A program made the translations under genes and the position numbers. Shown here one piece after another: positions 24,020-32,338 of a stretch of 32,338 bases of DNA. Origin of the DNA: Clostridiales bacterium (GTDB taxonomy: Bacteria; Bacillota; Clostridia; Christensenellales; Borkfalkiaceae). Every line of letters starts with the position of its first letter. Positions within the stretch are counted from its first letter, which is position 1. Location: contig SVIX01000011.1 in NCBI GenBank assembly GCA_015069285.1, positions 1 to 32,338 on the forward strand. Reading direction: 5' to 3'. The notes below the pieces were generated by a model, which had not been told where the DNA came from, ran no database searches, and was given only the letters and a program-made list of their open reading frames with translations.

Positions 24020-25123
24020 ATGTCGGAAAATATTTTGAAATCGGAAGAACGGGTGGCGTTTGCGTTACGGACGATTTATCGTAAGTACGGGTATTTACCG
24101 TATAAGATGAGCAAATTTGAGGCGTACGATTTGTACGTGGCGAATAAGGAATTTCTCGTAGGCGACGGCGTAATTACCTTTAACGATACGGACGGAAAAT
24201 TATTGGCGTTAAAACCGGACGTGACGCTTTCGATTATCAAAAACGGTAACGATAGCGAAAAGCAAAAAGTGTATTACCACGAAAACGTATACAGAATTTC
24301 CGGAGAAACCAAGCAATTTAAAGAAATTCCGCAAGTAGGCGTAGAATGTATCGGAAAACTTGGCGCGTACGATATATACGAAACGGTAAAATTGGCGATG
24401 GAAAGTTTGCGCGCAATTTCCGAGCATTTCGTTTTGGATATTTCGCATATCGGGATTTTAGCGTCCGTTTTAGAAGAAATCGGATTAGGGGAAGAATTTA
24501 ACCGTGAAACGATGCGGTTGCTTAGCGAGAAAAACGTACACGAAACGCGCGCGCTTTGCGAACGCCGTGGCGTTACGCAAGCGGAAACGGACAAGCTTTT
24601 GACCATCGTGGGCAGTTATGGAAATATGCGCGCGGTATTGCAAAAAATTCAACCGCTTTGCCAAACTCCAAAAGCGCAAGAGGCGTACAAGGAACTTGCC
24701 GTGCTTTGCGATTTATTAGAGAAAAACGGGTACGGGGATAACGCGCGGTTTGATTTTTCTGTTATCAACGATATGAAATACTATAACGGCATCGTCTTTA
24801 AAGGATTTATCGACGGCGTGTGCGAGGGCGTGCTTTCGGGCGGTAGATACGATAAGTTGTTGCAAAGTATGGGCAGAAAATCAAACGCCATCGGGTTTGC
24901 CGTATATTTAGATTTATTAGAGGGTTTTCAAAAACGCAAGACGGAATACGACGTGGACGCGCTCGTGCTGTACGACGAAAGTACGGATACGGCAATGCTT
25001 GCCCAGCAAATCGACGCTTTGACGAAAAGCGGTGAAAGCGTGCGCGCACAACAGGAAAAGGAAACGGGGAAAGTTCGTTTTAAAAAGATTTTCGATTTTA
25101 CGGCAAAGGGAGAAAAGTTATGA
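24020..25123 (+). CDS. hisZ: ATP phosphoribosyltransferase regulatory subunit
   Basis: 367 residues with AAGGAG upstream. It is a histidyl-tRNA-synthetase paralogue that activates short-form HisG. It keeps the class II synthetase core (KPDVTLSIIK, VYYHENVYR, QVGVECIG, and SGGRYDKL near 270) but lacks a full anticodon-binding domain, and its neighbours are his biosynthesis genes. That excludes HisS. The stop overlaps the hisG start (ATGA). Confidence 0.93.
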   Translation: MSENILKSEERVAFALRTIYRKYGYLPYKMSKFEAYDLYVANKEFLVGDGVITFNDTDGKLLALKPDVTLSIIKNGNDSEKQKVYYHENVYRISGETKQFKEIPQVGVECIGKLGAYDIYETVKLAMESLRAISEHFVLDISHIGILASVLEEIGLGEEFNRETMRLLSEKNVHETRALCERRGVTQAETDKLLTIVGSYGNMRAVLQKIQPLCQTPKAQEAYKELAVLCDLLEKNGYGDNARFDFSVINDMKYYNGIVFKGFIDGVCEGVLSGGRYDKLLQSMGRKSNAIGFAVYLDLLEGFQKRKTEYDVDALVLYDESTDTAMLAQQIDALTKSGESVRAQQEKETGKVRFKKIFDFTAKGEKL

Positions 25124-25740
25124 TAAACGTAGCGCTTCCCAAGGGCAGATTGGGAGAAAAAATTTACGATATTTTCGAAAAGGCGGGCTATGAATGTCCG
25201 TCCATCAAAGAACCCAATCGAAAGCTCGTTTTTGAAAATGCGGAAAAGGGCGTGCGTTATTTTTGGGTAAAGCCTTCCGACGTGTCTATTTACGTAGAAC
25301 GCGGGGCGGCGGACATCGGCGTTTGCGGTAAGGATATTCTCGCCGAATACGCGCCCGAAGTGTACGAATTGTTGGATTTAAAAAAAGGCGTTTGCAAAAT
25401 GGCGGTAGCGTCGAAAAAGGATTTTTACGACGATAGAGAAACGACGTTAAAAGTAGCGACCAAATTCGTGCGTGTCGCCAAAGCGTTTTATGCAAGCAAG
25501 GGCAGAGAAATAGACGTCATAAAGCTTAACGGTTCTATTGAAATCGCGCCTATTTTAGGACTTTCCGACGTTATCGTGGATATCGTGGAAACGGGCGCGA
25601 CGCTCAAAGAGAACGATTTGGAAGTGGTGGAAACGATATTTCCCATTAGCGCGCGATTGATTGCCAATAAATCTGCGTTTAAATTTAAAACGGAAGAAAT
25701 TGAAACGCTTACGCAAAAAGTAAAAGCGTTGCTTGATTGA
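25120..25740 (+). CDS. hisG: ATP phosphoribosyltransferase, short form
   Basis: 206 residues, the short form that needs HisZ; it catalyses the first committed step, ATP plus PRPP. ALPKGRLGEKI opens the protein, ERGAADIGVCGKD forms the middle, and the PRPP loop is DIVETGATLKEND near residue 155. The C-terminal regulatory domain of long HisG is absent, so histidine feedback presumably acts through HisZ. Confidence 0.96.
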   Translation: MINVALPKGRLGEKIYDIFEKAGYECPSIKEPNRKLVFENAEKGVRYFWVKPSDVSIYVERGAADIGVCGKDILAEYAPEVYELLDLKKGVCKMAVASKKDFYDDRETTLKVATKFVRVAKAFYASKGREIDVIKLNGSIEIAPILGLSDVIVDIVETGATLKENDLEVVETIFPISARLIANKSAFKFKTEEIETLTQKVKALLD

Positions 25741-25753
25741 GAAGGAAGAAGAT

Positions 25754-27025
25754 ATGATTAAGATTTTGAAGTACGGTGAAGTAGAAAAGGACGAAATATT
25801 CGCAAGGTTCAATCCAACGGCAAGCGTTTCGGATACGGTGTCTAATATTTTGTCGGAAGTGGCGCAAAAGGGCGACGAAGCCTTAAAAGCGTTTGCGGAA
25901 AAATTCGACGGTGTAAAACTTGACGATTTAGAAGTTAAAAAAGAGGAAATAGAAAAAGCGTACGAAAACGCCGATAAAAAATTCGTGGCGATTTTGGAAG
26001 CGTCGGCGAAAAATATTCGAGAGTTTCATTCCAAACAAGTCCGCCAAGGCTTTACGATAGAAAAGCAAGACGGCGTGATTGTCGGGCAAAAAATAACCCC
26101 CATAGAAAAGGTGGGTTTATACGTGCCGGGCGGTACGGCGTCCTATCCTTCTACCGTTTTAATGGACGCCATTCCCGCAAAAATCGCAGGCTGTAAAGAA
26201 ATCGTCATGGTAACGCCCACGAAAACGGGAGAAGTAAATCCCGACATTTTAACGGCGGCAAAAGTCGCGGGCGTGGACAGGATTTTTAAAATCGGTGGTG
26301 CGCAGGCAATCGGCGCGCTTGCGTACGGAACGCAAAGCGTCCCGAAAGTAGATAAAATCGTAGGTCCGGGCAACGCGTTCGTTGCCGAGGCGAAAAAACA
26401 GGTCTTCGGACTCGTGTCGATTGATATGATTGCAGGACCGAGCGAAATTTTAATCGTTGCGGACAATACCAACGCGCCTTCGCATATTGCCTCGGATTTA
26501 CTTTCGCAGGCGGAGCACGATAAAATGGCGAGCGCCGTTTTGGTGACGGACGATATGCCGTTTGCAAAAGCCGTTGCTATGGAAATAGAAAGACAAATCC
26601 CGTTGCTTTCAAGGCGGGAAATTGCGCGCGCCTCCATAGACGACAACGGAAAAATTATCGTGGCGGATAATTTAGATAAGGCGATTGATATAGCCAACGA
26701 GATAGCCCCTGAACATTTAGAGCTTTGCGTGGACGAGCCGTTTGCATATTTGGATAAAATACGGCACGCAGGTTCGATTTTTATGGGGAAATATTGCCCC
26801 GAGGCGCTTGGGGATTATTACGCAGGTCCTAACCACACGTTACCCACAAGCGGAACGGCGAGATTTTCTTCGCCCCTTTCGGTAGACGATTTCGTGAAAA
26901 AATCGCAGTTTACGTATTATACCAAAGAAGCGCTTGAAAAGGTCGCAAAAGACGTGGAATATTTCGCAAACAAAGAAGGGCTGGAGGCGCACGGAAAAAG
27001 TGCGGTCGTTCGAATAGAAAAATAA
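25754..27025 (+). CDS. hisD: Histidinol dehydrogenase
   Basis: 423 residues from the ATG at 25754, eight bases after GAAGGAAG; a TTG at 25733 overlaps hisG and is less likely. It oxidises histidinol to histidine in two NAD-dependent steps with a catalytic zinc. Visible are VGLYVPGGTASYPSTVLM, GVDRIFKIGGAQAIGALAYG, VGPGNAFVAEAKK, GPSEILI, LLSQAEHD, the Glu-His pair in IAPEHLELC, GDYYAGPNHTLPT and EGLEAHGKS. Confidence 0.96.
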   Translation: MIKILKYGEVEKDEIFARFNPTASVSDTVSNILSEVAQKGDEALKAFAEKFDGVKLDDLEVKKEEIEKAYENADKKFVAILEASAKNIREFHSKQVRQGFTIEKQDGVIVGQKITPIEKVGLYVPGGTASYPSTVLMDAIPAKIAGCKEIVMVTPTKTGEVNPDILTAAKVAGVDRIFKIGGAQAIGALAYGTQSVPKVDKIVGPGNAFVAEAKKQVFGLVSIDMIAGPSEILIVADNTNAPSHIASDLLSQAEHDKMASAVLVTDDMPFAKAVAMEIERQIPLLSRREIARASIDDNGKIIVADNLDKAIDIANEIAPEHLELCVDEPFAYLDKIRHAGSIFMGKYCPEALGDYYAGPNHTLPTSGTARFSSPLSVDDFVKKSQFTYYTKEALEKVAKDVEYFANKEGLEAHGKSAVVRIEK

Positions 27026-27039
27026 AAAAAAGGATAATT

Positions 27040-28104
27040 ATGAGCAAATTTTTTAGTAAAAAATACGCAAAACTTACGCCGTACGTGCCCGGAGAACAAC
27101 CCAAAGATATACAATATATAAAACTCAACACGAACGAATCGCCCTTTCCGCTCCCGAAAGAGGTGATAGAATCGGCGCGCGCAGAAGCGGAAAAGTGTCA
27201 ATTATATTCCGACCCGACTTGTACGGAGCTTATAAAAAAAGCGTCGGAAGTTTATAAGGTGAAGCCGTCGCAAATTTTACCGACGAACGGTTCGGATGAA
27301 ATTTTAAATTTTGCGTTTATGGCGTTTTGCGATAAGGATACGCCTGCCGTATTTGCCGATATTACTTACGGGTTTTATTCGGTATTTGCTGAGTTGAACG
27401 GCGTACCGTATAAAACGATTGCTTTAAAAGAGGATTTTTCTATCGACTATAAAGAGTATTTAGGAGTGAACGCAACGGTGTTTATCGCCAACCCCAACGC
27501 GCCGACGGGGCTTGCGCTTAGTAAAGCCGAAATAGAAGAAATCGTAAAAAGCAATCCCGATAACGTGGTGGTTATCGACGAAGCGTACGTCGATTTTGGA
27601 GGCGAAAGCGTAGTTTCGCTCATTGATAAATACGAGAATTTACTCGTAACGCATACCTTTTCAAAATCGAGAAGTATGGCAGGCGCACGGCTTGGGCTCG
27701 GTTTTGCCTGCGAAAAATTGATTGCCGATTTAAATACGGTAAAATATTCTACCAATCCGTACAACGTAAACAGAATGACGATGGAAATGGGTCGCACGGC
27801 GCTTTGTCGGCAGGATTATTTCGACGAGAAATGCAAGGAAATTTGCGCGGTAAGAGAGTTCGTTGCAACGCGTTTGCGCGCGCTCGGTTTTTCCGTGTTG
27901 CCCTCAAAAACGAATTTCTTGTTTATAACTTCGCCCGCTATTTCAGGAGAAAAATTGTATAAAAAATTAAAAGCGCGCGGAATTTTGGTAAGACATTTTG
28001 AGAAAGAACGGATACGAAATTATAACCGCGTAACGATAGGAACAAGAGAACAAATGCAAACCTTTTTAGAGACGGTACAAGCGATTTTGGAGGAAGAAAA
28101 ATGA
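27040..28104 (+). CDS. hisC: Histidinol-phosphate aminotransferase
   Basis: 354 residues. A fold-type I PLP aminotransferase. KLNTNESPFPLP near the N-terminus, TNGSDEILN, ANPNAPTG, VVIDEAYVDFG and the PLP lysine in THTFSKSRSMAGARLG are all present. The ATGA overlap with hisB indicates translational coupling. AAAAGGA upstream is a weak ribosome site. Confidence 0.95.
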   Translation: MSKFFSKKYAKLTPYVPGEQPKDIQYIKLNTNESPFPLPKEVIESARAEAEKCQLYSDPTCTELIKKASEVYKVKPSQILPTNGSDEILNFAFMAFCDKDTPAVFADITYGFYSVFAELNGVPYKTIALKEDFSIDYKEYLGVNATVFIANPNAPTGLALSKAEIEEIVKSNPDNVVVIDEAYVDFGGESVVSLIDKYENLLVTHTFSKSRSMAGARLGLGFACEKLIADLNTVKYSTNPYNVNRMTMEMGRTALCRQDYFDEKCKEICAVREFVATRLRALGFSVLPSKTNFLFITSPAISGEKLYKKLKARGILVRHFEKERIRNYNRVTIGTREQMQTFLETVQAILEEEK

Positions 28105-28691
28105 GAAGAGTAAGTGAAATTCAAAGAAAAACGGCGGAAACGGATATCTGTTTAAAGCTCAATTTAGACGGTGAAGGCAAAGCGGAAATAAATAGCGGTT
28201 GCGGTTTTTTGGACCACATGTTGACGTTGTTCACCAAACACGCAAACTACGATATGTCGGTAACGTGTAAGGGCGACGTCGAAGTCGATTATCACCACAC
28301 GACGGAAGATATCGGGATTGCCCTCGGAAAAGCGTTTTACGAGGCAATCGGAGAAAAACGCGGAATTACCCGTTACGGGGATATCCTTTTGCCAATGGAC
28401 GAAGCGCTCGTTATGGTAGCGCTCGATATTTCCGGTCGCGATTACGTTTCTATGGATTTGCAGTTCCAATCCGAAAAAGTAGGCGACTTTGATTGCGAAC
28501 TTTGCGAGGAGTTCTGGCTGGCGTTTGCAAGGGAAGCGAAAATAACGTTACACGTGAAACAACTTGCAGGAAAGAACGCGCATCATATTATTGAAGGCGT
28601 ATTTAAAGCGGTGGCAAGGGCGCTTGGTAAAGCGACGGCGATTGATAGTCTTCGCGCGCATCAAATTCCGTCGACCAAAGGTATTTTATAA
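28101..28691 (+). CDS. hisB: Imidazoleglycerol-phosphate dehydratase
   Basis: 196 residues, the monofunctional form without the histidinol-phosphatase domain of enterobacterial HisB. Manganese-binding histidine clusters are seen in GFLDHMLTLFTKHANYD, DYHHTTEDIGIALG and AGKNAHHIIEGVFKAVARAL. Because the phosphatase is not fused, a separate histidinol phosphatase is needed; none lies in this window. Confidence 0.96.
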   Translation: MRRVSEIQRKTAETDICLKLNLDGEGKAEINSGCGFLDHMLTLFTKHANYDMSVTCKGDVEVDYHHTTEDIGIALGKAFYEAIGEKRGITRYGDILLPMDEALVMVALDISGRDYVSMDLQFQSEKVGDFDCELCEEFWLAFAREAKITLHVKQLAGKNAHHIIEGVFKAVARALGKATAIDSLRAHQIPSTKGIL

Positions 28692-28702
28692 GAGGTGGCA
28701 AA

Positions 28703-29317
28703 GTGATTGCAATCGTAGATTACGGCGTTGGAAATTTGTTTTCGTTGCGTTCCTCGTTTGAAAAAATCGGCGCGGACGTAATCGTGACTTCTGACGAGAA
28801 AACGATAAAAAACGCCGATAAAATTTTGTTGCCGGGCGTAGGCGCGTTTGCGGACGCCTCTAAAAAACTTGTCGATACGGGTATGGGCGAATTGGTAAAA
28901 GAACAGGCGCGCAAAGGTAAGTACGTTATGGGCATATGTTTAGGTATGCAGTTGTTGTTTGAAAAAAGCTACGAATACGGCGTATACGAAGGGCTTGGGT
29001 TGTTGAAAGGGGAGGTCGTTCCCTTGAAAGGTGATATTGACCCGAAATTGAAAGTTCCGCATATCGGTTGGAACGCGTTGCAGTTTACGCGTCCGCATTT
29101 TTTGTTTACGCATATCAAAGAGGGGGATTGCGCGTATTTCGTTCATTCCTATCACGCGGTACGTTGCTTGGATAGCTTGATTGCGACGACCGAATACGAT
29201 AAACAAATAACGGCGACGGTAGCGAAAGACAACGTTTTGGGTTGCCAATTCCACCCCGAAAAAAGCGGGGACGTGGGTTTAAATATTTTGCGAGCATTCG
29301 TGGAAAGGAAGGGATAA
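28703..29317 (+). CDS. hisH: Imidazole glycerol phosphate synthase, glutaminase subunit
   Basis: 204 residues starting with GTG at 28703 after AGAGGTGG. The class I glutaminase is intact: nucleophile Cys79 in GICLGMQLLFE, and His184 and Glu186 in QFHPEKS. It supplies ammonia to HisF. Its normal triad contrasts with the CarA of the same window. Confidence 0.96.
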   Translation: MIAIVDYGVGNLFSLRSSFEKIGADVIVTSDEKTIKNADKILLPGVGAFADASKKLVDTGMGELVKEQARKGKYVMGICLGMQLLFEKSYEYGVYEGLGLLKGEVVPLKGDIDPKLKVPHIGWNALQFTRPHFLFTHIKEGDCAYFVHSYHAVRCLDSLIATTEYDKQITATVAKDNVLGCQFHPEKSGDVGLNILRAFVERKG

Positions 29318-29318
29318 G

Positions 29319-30032
29319 ATGAAGATTTTTCCTGCGATTGATTTATATGAAAATAAAGCGGTTCGCTTATACAAAGGCGATTACGCGCAAATGACCGTAT
29401 ACAATGAAAGCCCCGTTGCCGTAGCTAAGGACTTTCTTGCGTGCGGAGCGGAACAAATACACGTCGTAGATTTAGCTGGAGCGAAATTCGGCGCGCCGAT
29501 GCACGCGGATACGGTACGGGAAATCGTTGAAAAAACGGGCTTATTCGTGGAAATAGGAGGCGGAATCCGAACGATACAAACGGTAGAGGCTTACGTTCGT
29601 TCCGGGGCGAGTCGGGTAATTATCGGTACTTCGGCGGTGGAAGACGAGAAATTTTTACGCGAAGCGCTTGAAAAATACGGGGATAAGATTGCCGTGGGCG
29701 CAGATATTGCGGACGAAAAAATTGTAATCAAAGGCTGGTTAGAAAAATCCAAATACGGCGTGGACGAATTTTTAGAAAAAATGCAAAACCTCGGGGTTAA
29801 AACGGTTATTTGTACGGACGTATCCAAAGACGGCGCGATGAAGGGCGCAAATCACGAATTATACAAAAAATTGACGGAAAAATATTCTATCAATTTTATT
29901 GCGTCGGGTGGCGTATCTTCTATAGAGGACGTAAAAACTTTAAAAAAGAACGGCGTATACGGCGCGATTATCGGAAAAGCGTATTACGTCGGCGCTATCG
30001 ATTTACGGCAAGCGATTGAGGTGGCGAAATGA
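29319..30032 (+). CDS. hisA: Phosphoribosylformimino-AICAR ribotide isomerase
   Basis: 237 residues. A TIM barrel with an Amadori rearrangement mechanism; catalytic Asp in FPAIDLYENKAVRLYKGD, second Asp in VGADIADEKIVIKGW, phosphate loops GGGIRT and ASGGVSS. The start is one base after the hisH stop, with AAGGAAGGG upstream. The stop overlaps the hisF start. Confidence 0.96.
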   Translation: MKIFPAIDLYENKAVRLYKGDYAQMTVYNESPVAVAKDFLACGAEQIHVVDLAGAKFGAPMHADTVREIVEKTGLFVEIGGGIRTIQTVEAYVRSGASRVIIGTSAVEDEKFLREALEKYGDKIAVGADIADEKIVIKGWLEKSKYGVDEFLEKMQNLGVKTVICTDVSKDGAMKGANHELYKKLTEKYSINFIASGGVSSIEDVKTLKKNGVYGAIIGKAYYVGAIDLRQAIEVAK

Positions 30033-30787
30033 TAACGAAGCGAATAATCCCGTGTTTAGACGTACGCGACGGCACGGTGGTAAAAGGCGTAAATTTCGAT
30101 AAATTAAAAAAAGTGGCATCCCCCGTGGAGCTTGCAAAATTTTATTCGGAGAACGGCGCGGACGAACTTGTTTTTTACGATATTACCGCGTCTTCAGAGG
30201 GGCGAAACCTCTTTACTGAAATTTTAAAGGAAACGGCAAAAAACGTGTTTATTCCGCTTACCGTTGGGGGCGGAATTCGCGAGGTTTCCGATTTTGAACG
30301 GGTGCTTTCTTGCGGTGCGGATAAAGTAAGCGTCAATTCGGGCGCAATTTCTAATCCCTGTTTAATAAAAGACGCGGCGAAAAAATACGGCAATCAATGC
30401 GTGGTAATTTCAGCGGACGTAAAAAGGGTAAATCACGAGTTTCACGTCTTCGCGAAAGGCGGTCGAGAGGATACGGGTATGCTTGCCGTGCCTTGGATTA
30501 CGCGTTGCGTAAACGAGGGCGCGGGGGAAGTCGTCGTGAATTCAATGGATACGGACGGCGTAAAACAAGGCTTTGATTTGGAATTATTGCAAGCCGTTTG
30601 CGAAGCGGTGGACGTACCCGTGATTGCGTCGGGTGGCGCGGGGAGCGTGCAGGACTTTATTCGTTTATTTAAAGAAGTGCCCGTGATTGACGCGGGGTTG
30701 GCTGCGTCCGTGTTCCATTTCGGGGAGATTGCCATACCCGATTTAAAGAAAAAATTGCAAGAGAACGGTATCACCGTTCGGATATAA
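30029..30787 (+). CDS. hisF: Imidazole glycerol phosphate synthase, cyclase subunit
   Basis: 252 residues. A TIM barrel partner of HisH; RIIPCLDVRDGTVVKGVNF has the first catalytic Asp, SADVKR the second, and GGGIRE plus ASGGAGS are the phosphate loops. NSMDTDGVKQGFD is the usual NSxDxDGxxxGYD segment. Confidence 0.97.
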   Translation: MITKRIIPCLDVRDGTVVKGVNFDKLKKVASPVELAKFYSENGADELVFYDITASSEGRNLFTEILKETAKNVFIPLTVGGGIREVSDFERVLSCGADKVSVNSGAISNPCLIKDAAKKYGNQCVVISADVKRVNHEFHVFAKGGREDTGMLAVPWITRCVNEGAGEVVVNSMDTDGVKQGFDLELLQAVCEAVDVPVIASGGAGSVQDFIRLFKEVPVIDAGLAASVFHFGEIAIPDLKKKLQENGITVRI

Positions 30788-30802
30788 AAAACGAGGTGTA
30801 AT

Positions 30803-31453
30803 ATGATTAAAATAGAAGAATTAAAATTTGACGAAAAAGGCTTAATCCCTGCTATCGTCGTTGACGCAAAAACGCAAAAAGTTTTAACGCTTGCGTATAT
30901 GAACAAGGAAAGTTTGGCGATAACGCTGGAAAAGGGATTGACTTGTTTTTGGAGCAGAAGTCGGCAGGAACTTTGGTTGAAAGGCGAAACGAGCGGTAAT
31001 TATCAACACGTCGTATCCGTTACCGCCGATTGCGATAAAGACGCGTTGGTGGTAAAGGTGGAAAAAGACGGCCCTGCGTGTCATACGGGCGAGGATAGTT
31101 GTTTCTTTAATCCGTTGTACGTAAGCGAGGAAAAAGCGGAATTCGGGTTACACGATTTGTACGAATTGTTGCTCGGCAGAAAAAAGGATATGCCACAAGG
31201 TTCGTATACTACCTATCTGTTTGAAAAAGGATTGGATAAAATCTTGAAAAAGGTAGGAGAAGAAAGTACGGAAGTAATTATTGCGGGAAAGGCGCAGGAC
31301 AAAAAAGAAACGATTTACGAAATAGCCGATTTAACCTATCATTTATTAGTGTTGATGGTAGAGGCAGGGATTAGCTTGGACGAAGTTTATGCGGAAATTG
31401 CATCCCGTAACGTTATCGACCATAAAGTAAAACAGGAAAAAATGACGAAATAA
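30803..31453 (+). CDS. hisIE: Bifunctional phosphoribosyl-AMP cyclohydrolase / phosphoribosyl-ATP pyrophosphatase
   Basis: 216 residues, with CGAGGTG before the ATG. The N-terminal HisI part (1-110) has [22 protein letters not shown] and the zinc site in [10 protein letters not shown]...[13 protein letters not shown]. The C-terminal HisE part (about 118-216) has an all-alpha MazG-like fold with [16 protein letters not shown] and [13 protein letters not shown]. It is the last gene of the cluster and is followed by a terminator. Confidence 0.96.
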   Translation: MIKIEELKFDEKGLIPAIVVDAKTQKVLTLAYMNKESLAITLEKGLTCFWSRSRQELWLKGETSGNYQHVVSVTADCDKDALVVKVEKDGPACHTGEDSCFFNPLYVSEEKAEFGLHDLYELLLGRKKDMPQGSYTTYLFEKGLDKILKKVGEESTEVIIAGKAQDKKETIYEIADLTYHLLVLMVEAGISLDEVYAEIASRNVIDHKVKQEKMTK

Positions 31454-31508
31454 TTTCCTAAAACAAGAATGAAAAATTTTTAAGGATAAAACGAAAAATA
31501 AACGAACA

Positions 31509-31540
31509 AGCTCCGTTTTTTTGACGGAGCTCGTTTTTTT
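31509..31540. terminator. Bidirectional terminator after hisIE
   Basis: AGCTCCGT (31509-31516) pairs with ACGGAGCT (31524-31531) around a seven-base loop, followed by CG and T7. It lies between the convergent hisIE and lipoprotein genes. Confidence 0.85.
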
Positions 31541-32237
31541 ACGATTGGCGTTTCGCTAAAATATTTCCGTTTTCGGCGTTGACTAAAAAGGCTGCGATTT
31601 TGCCGTTTCTGTCGATAACGCCTACGTAATAATAGGGCGATTCTTCAAAAATTAATCGCAGGTAAATTTCTCCCGCAAAACCGTATTCGTCTGTGAGCGA
31701 GGCAAACAACTCGCTCTCTTTTTTTTGTAAAGTCTGTAAAATATTTTTAGGCGTAAGCGTATTTTCCGTTTTGACGGTTTTTGCAAGAAGTAGTTTTTCA
31801 CTTTCTCCAAAAGTGATTTTACAGGAGATTTCTTGCGAAGCGGAAAGGTCTAACGCGCAAGAAAAATAATATTCCGTTTTTACGTTATCAAACGACATTT
31901 CTCCGCCGTACTCTTTTCCGTCTACCTCAAAGGATAGATTACAAGTTTTTTCACCCGACGGAGCAGAAAGATATATTTCCGCGCGCTGACTCGTATCTCT
32001 TTTTATACCGTCCGTAGCGTAGGGGTATTCCTTTTCTACGGCGTAAATACGCAAAGAAAATCCGTCCTCTTCCGCAAGCAAAATATTACTGCGCAGTTCG
32101 GAAAGATAGGCGTAATAATCGACGGATTCTTTTTTACAACCGCCGAACGCAAACACGAAGAAGAAAAGACCGAAAAAGAGCATAAAGCGTTTTAACGAGC
32201 GTGAAAACCAAGAATTGTATCCCAAAAAAGCGTTCAT
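31539..32237 (-). CDS. Putative lipoprotein
   Basis: 232 residues from the ATG at 32237; a shorter start at Met18 would give a more usual signal peptide. A basic region and hydrophobic stretch (FMLFFGLFFFVFAFGGCKKE) end at a Cys that could be lipidated, although FGGC departs from the LAGC-like lipobox. The mature part is polar, with a C-terminal segment (YYYVGVIDRNGKIAAFLVNAENGNILAKR) resembling PepSY-type repeats. No family is assigned. Only five bases separate an upstream TATAAT (minus strand) from the ATG, so the 5' UTR may be very short. Confidence 0.7.
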   Translation of the reverse strand: MNAFLGYNSWFSRSLKRFMLFFGLFFFVFAFGGCKKESVDYYAYLSELRSNILLAEEDGFSLRIYAVEKEYPYATDGIKRDTSQRAEIYLSAPSGEKTCNLSFEVDGKEYGGEMSFDNVKTEYYFSCALDLSASQEISCKITFGESEKLLLAKTVKTENTLTPKNILQTLQKKESELFASLTDEYGFAGEIYLRLIFEESPYYYVGVIDRNGKIAAFLVNAENGNILAKRQS

Positions 32238-32293
32238 AGCTCATTATATTAAAAAAAGGTTGAAAAGATACCAAATAAAATTCGTTCATACAG

Positions 32294-32322
32294 TTGATTT
32301 TTTTATTTTAATGTGTTAAAAT
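32294..32322 (+). promoter_or_regulatory. Promoter pointing out of the right edge
   Basis: TTGATT (32294-32299), 17 bases, TAAAAT (32317-32322), with TGT before the -10. The gene it drives lies beyond the window. Confidence 0.55.
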
Positions 32323-32338
32323 AGTATAAATACAATGG

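Noticed and set aside
24020-25123. Histidyl-tRNA synthetase
   Set aside because: The protein is short, lacks a complete anticodon-binding domain and sits next to short-form hisG, which requires HisZ.

Overview
The window looks like chromosome from an uncultured clostridial (Bacillota) bacterium. The signs are moderately AT-rich DNA, many short U-tailed terminators, and several families typical of Clostridia: a DUF4364 protein, a TSCPD-domain protein, an HPr-like protein, a pantothenate-type ECF S component beside coaX, and short-form HisG with HisZ. I cannot name a species. There is no phage, IS element or CRISPR array.

Layout. (1) 1-2850: the 3' end of an unrecognised CDS, a hairpin-rich gene-free stretch, a DUF4838 (glycoside-hydrolase-like) protein, a second hairpin-rich stretch and tRNA-Val(GAC). 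(2) 2970-5670, minus: a very large membrane-anchored PadR-type protein with a coiled coil of about 500 residues. It diverges from an acyl-ACP thioesterase whose promoter leaves almost no 5' UTR. (3) 6610-13247: an ArgJ-family protein, then carA preceded by a promoter, a 40-codon leader ORF and a terminator, then a carB-dapF fusion of 1351 codons. (4) 13264-16202: a membrane protein, a cysteine desulfurase and ThiI. (5) 16274-17420, minus: TSCPD, DUF4364 and HPr-like genes. (6) 17589-21432: a NUDIX ADP-sugar hydrolase, a tiny Cys-rich membrane protein (minus), an ECF S component, CoaX and homoserine dehydrogenase. (7) 21681-31453: one run of serC-serA-hisZ-hisG-hisD-hisC-hisB-hisH-hisA-hisF-hisIE, a nearly complete set from 3-phosphoglycerate to serine and from PRPP to histidine (no histidinol-phosphatase is seen). 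(8) 31539-32237, minus: a lipoprotein; a promoter at the right edge points out of the window.

The most unusual block is 6610-13247. The ArgJ-family protein lacks the Ala-Thr autoprocessing site. The CarA glutaminase domain has lost its Cys-His-Glu triad (Gly244, Ala327, Asp329). The DapF domain fused to CarB has Gly in place of its first catalytic Cys, while the second Cys is kept. All reading frames are open, so these are either maintained divergent or pseudo-enzymes, or an ammonia-dependent carbamoyl-phosphate synthetase with new attachments. The glutaminase HisH in the same window keeps a normal triad, which serves as an internal control. Upstream of carA, the leader ORF stops inside the 5' arm of a perfect terminator hairpin and follows a U-rich tract. 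This arrangement matches the UTP-sensing coupled attenuator of enterobacterial pyrBI rather than PyrR control.
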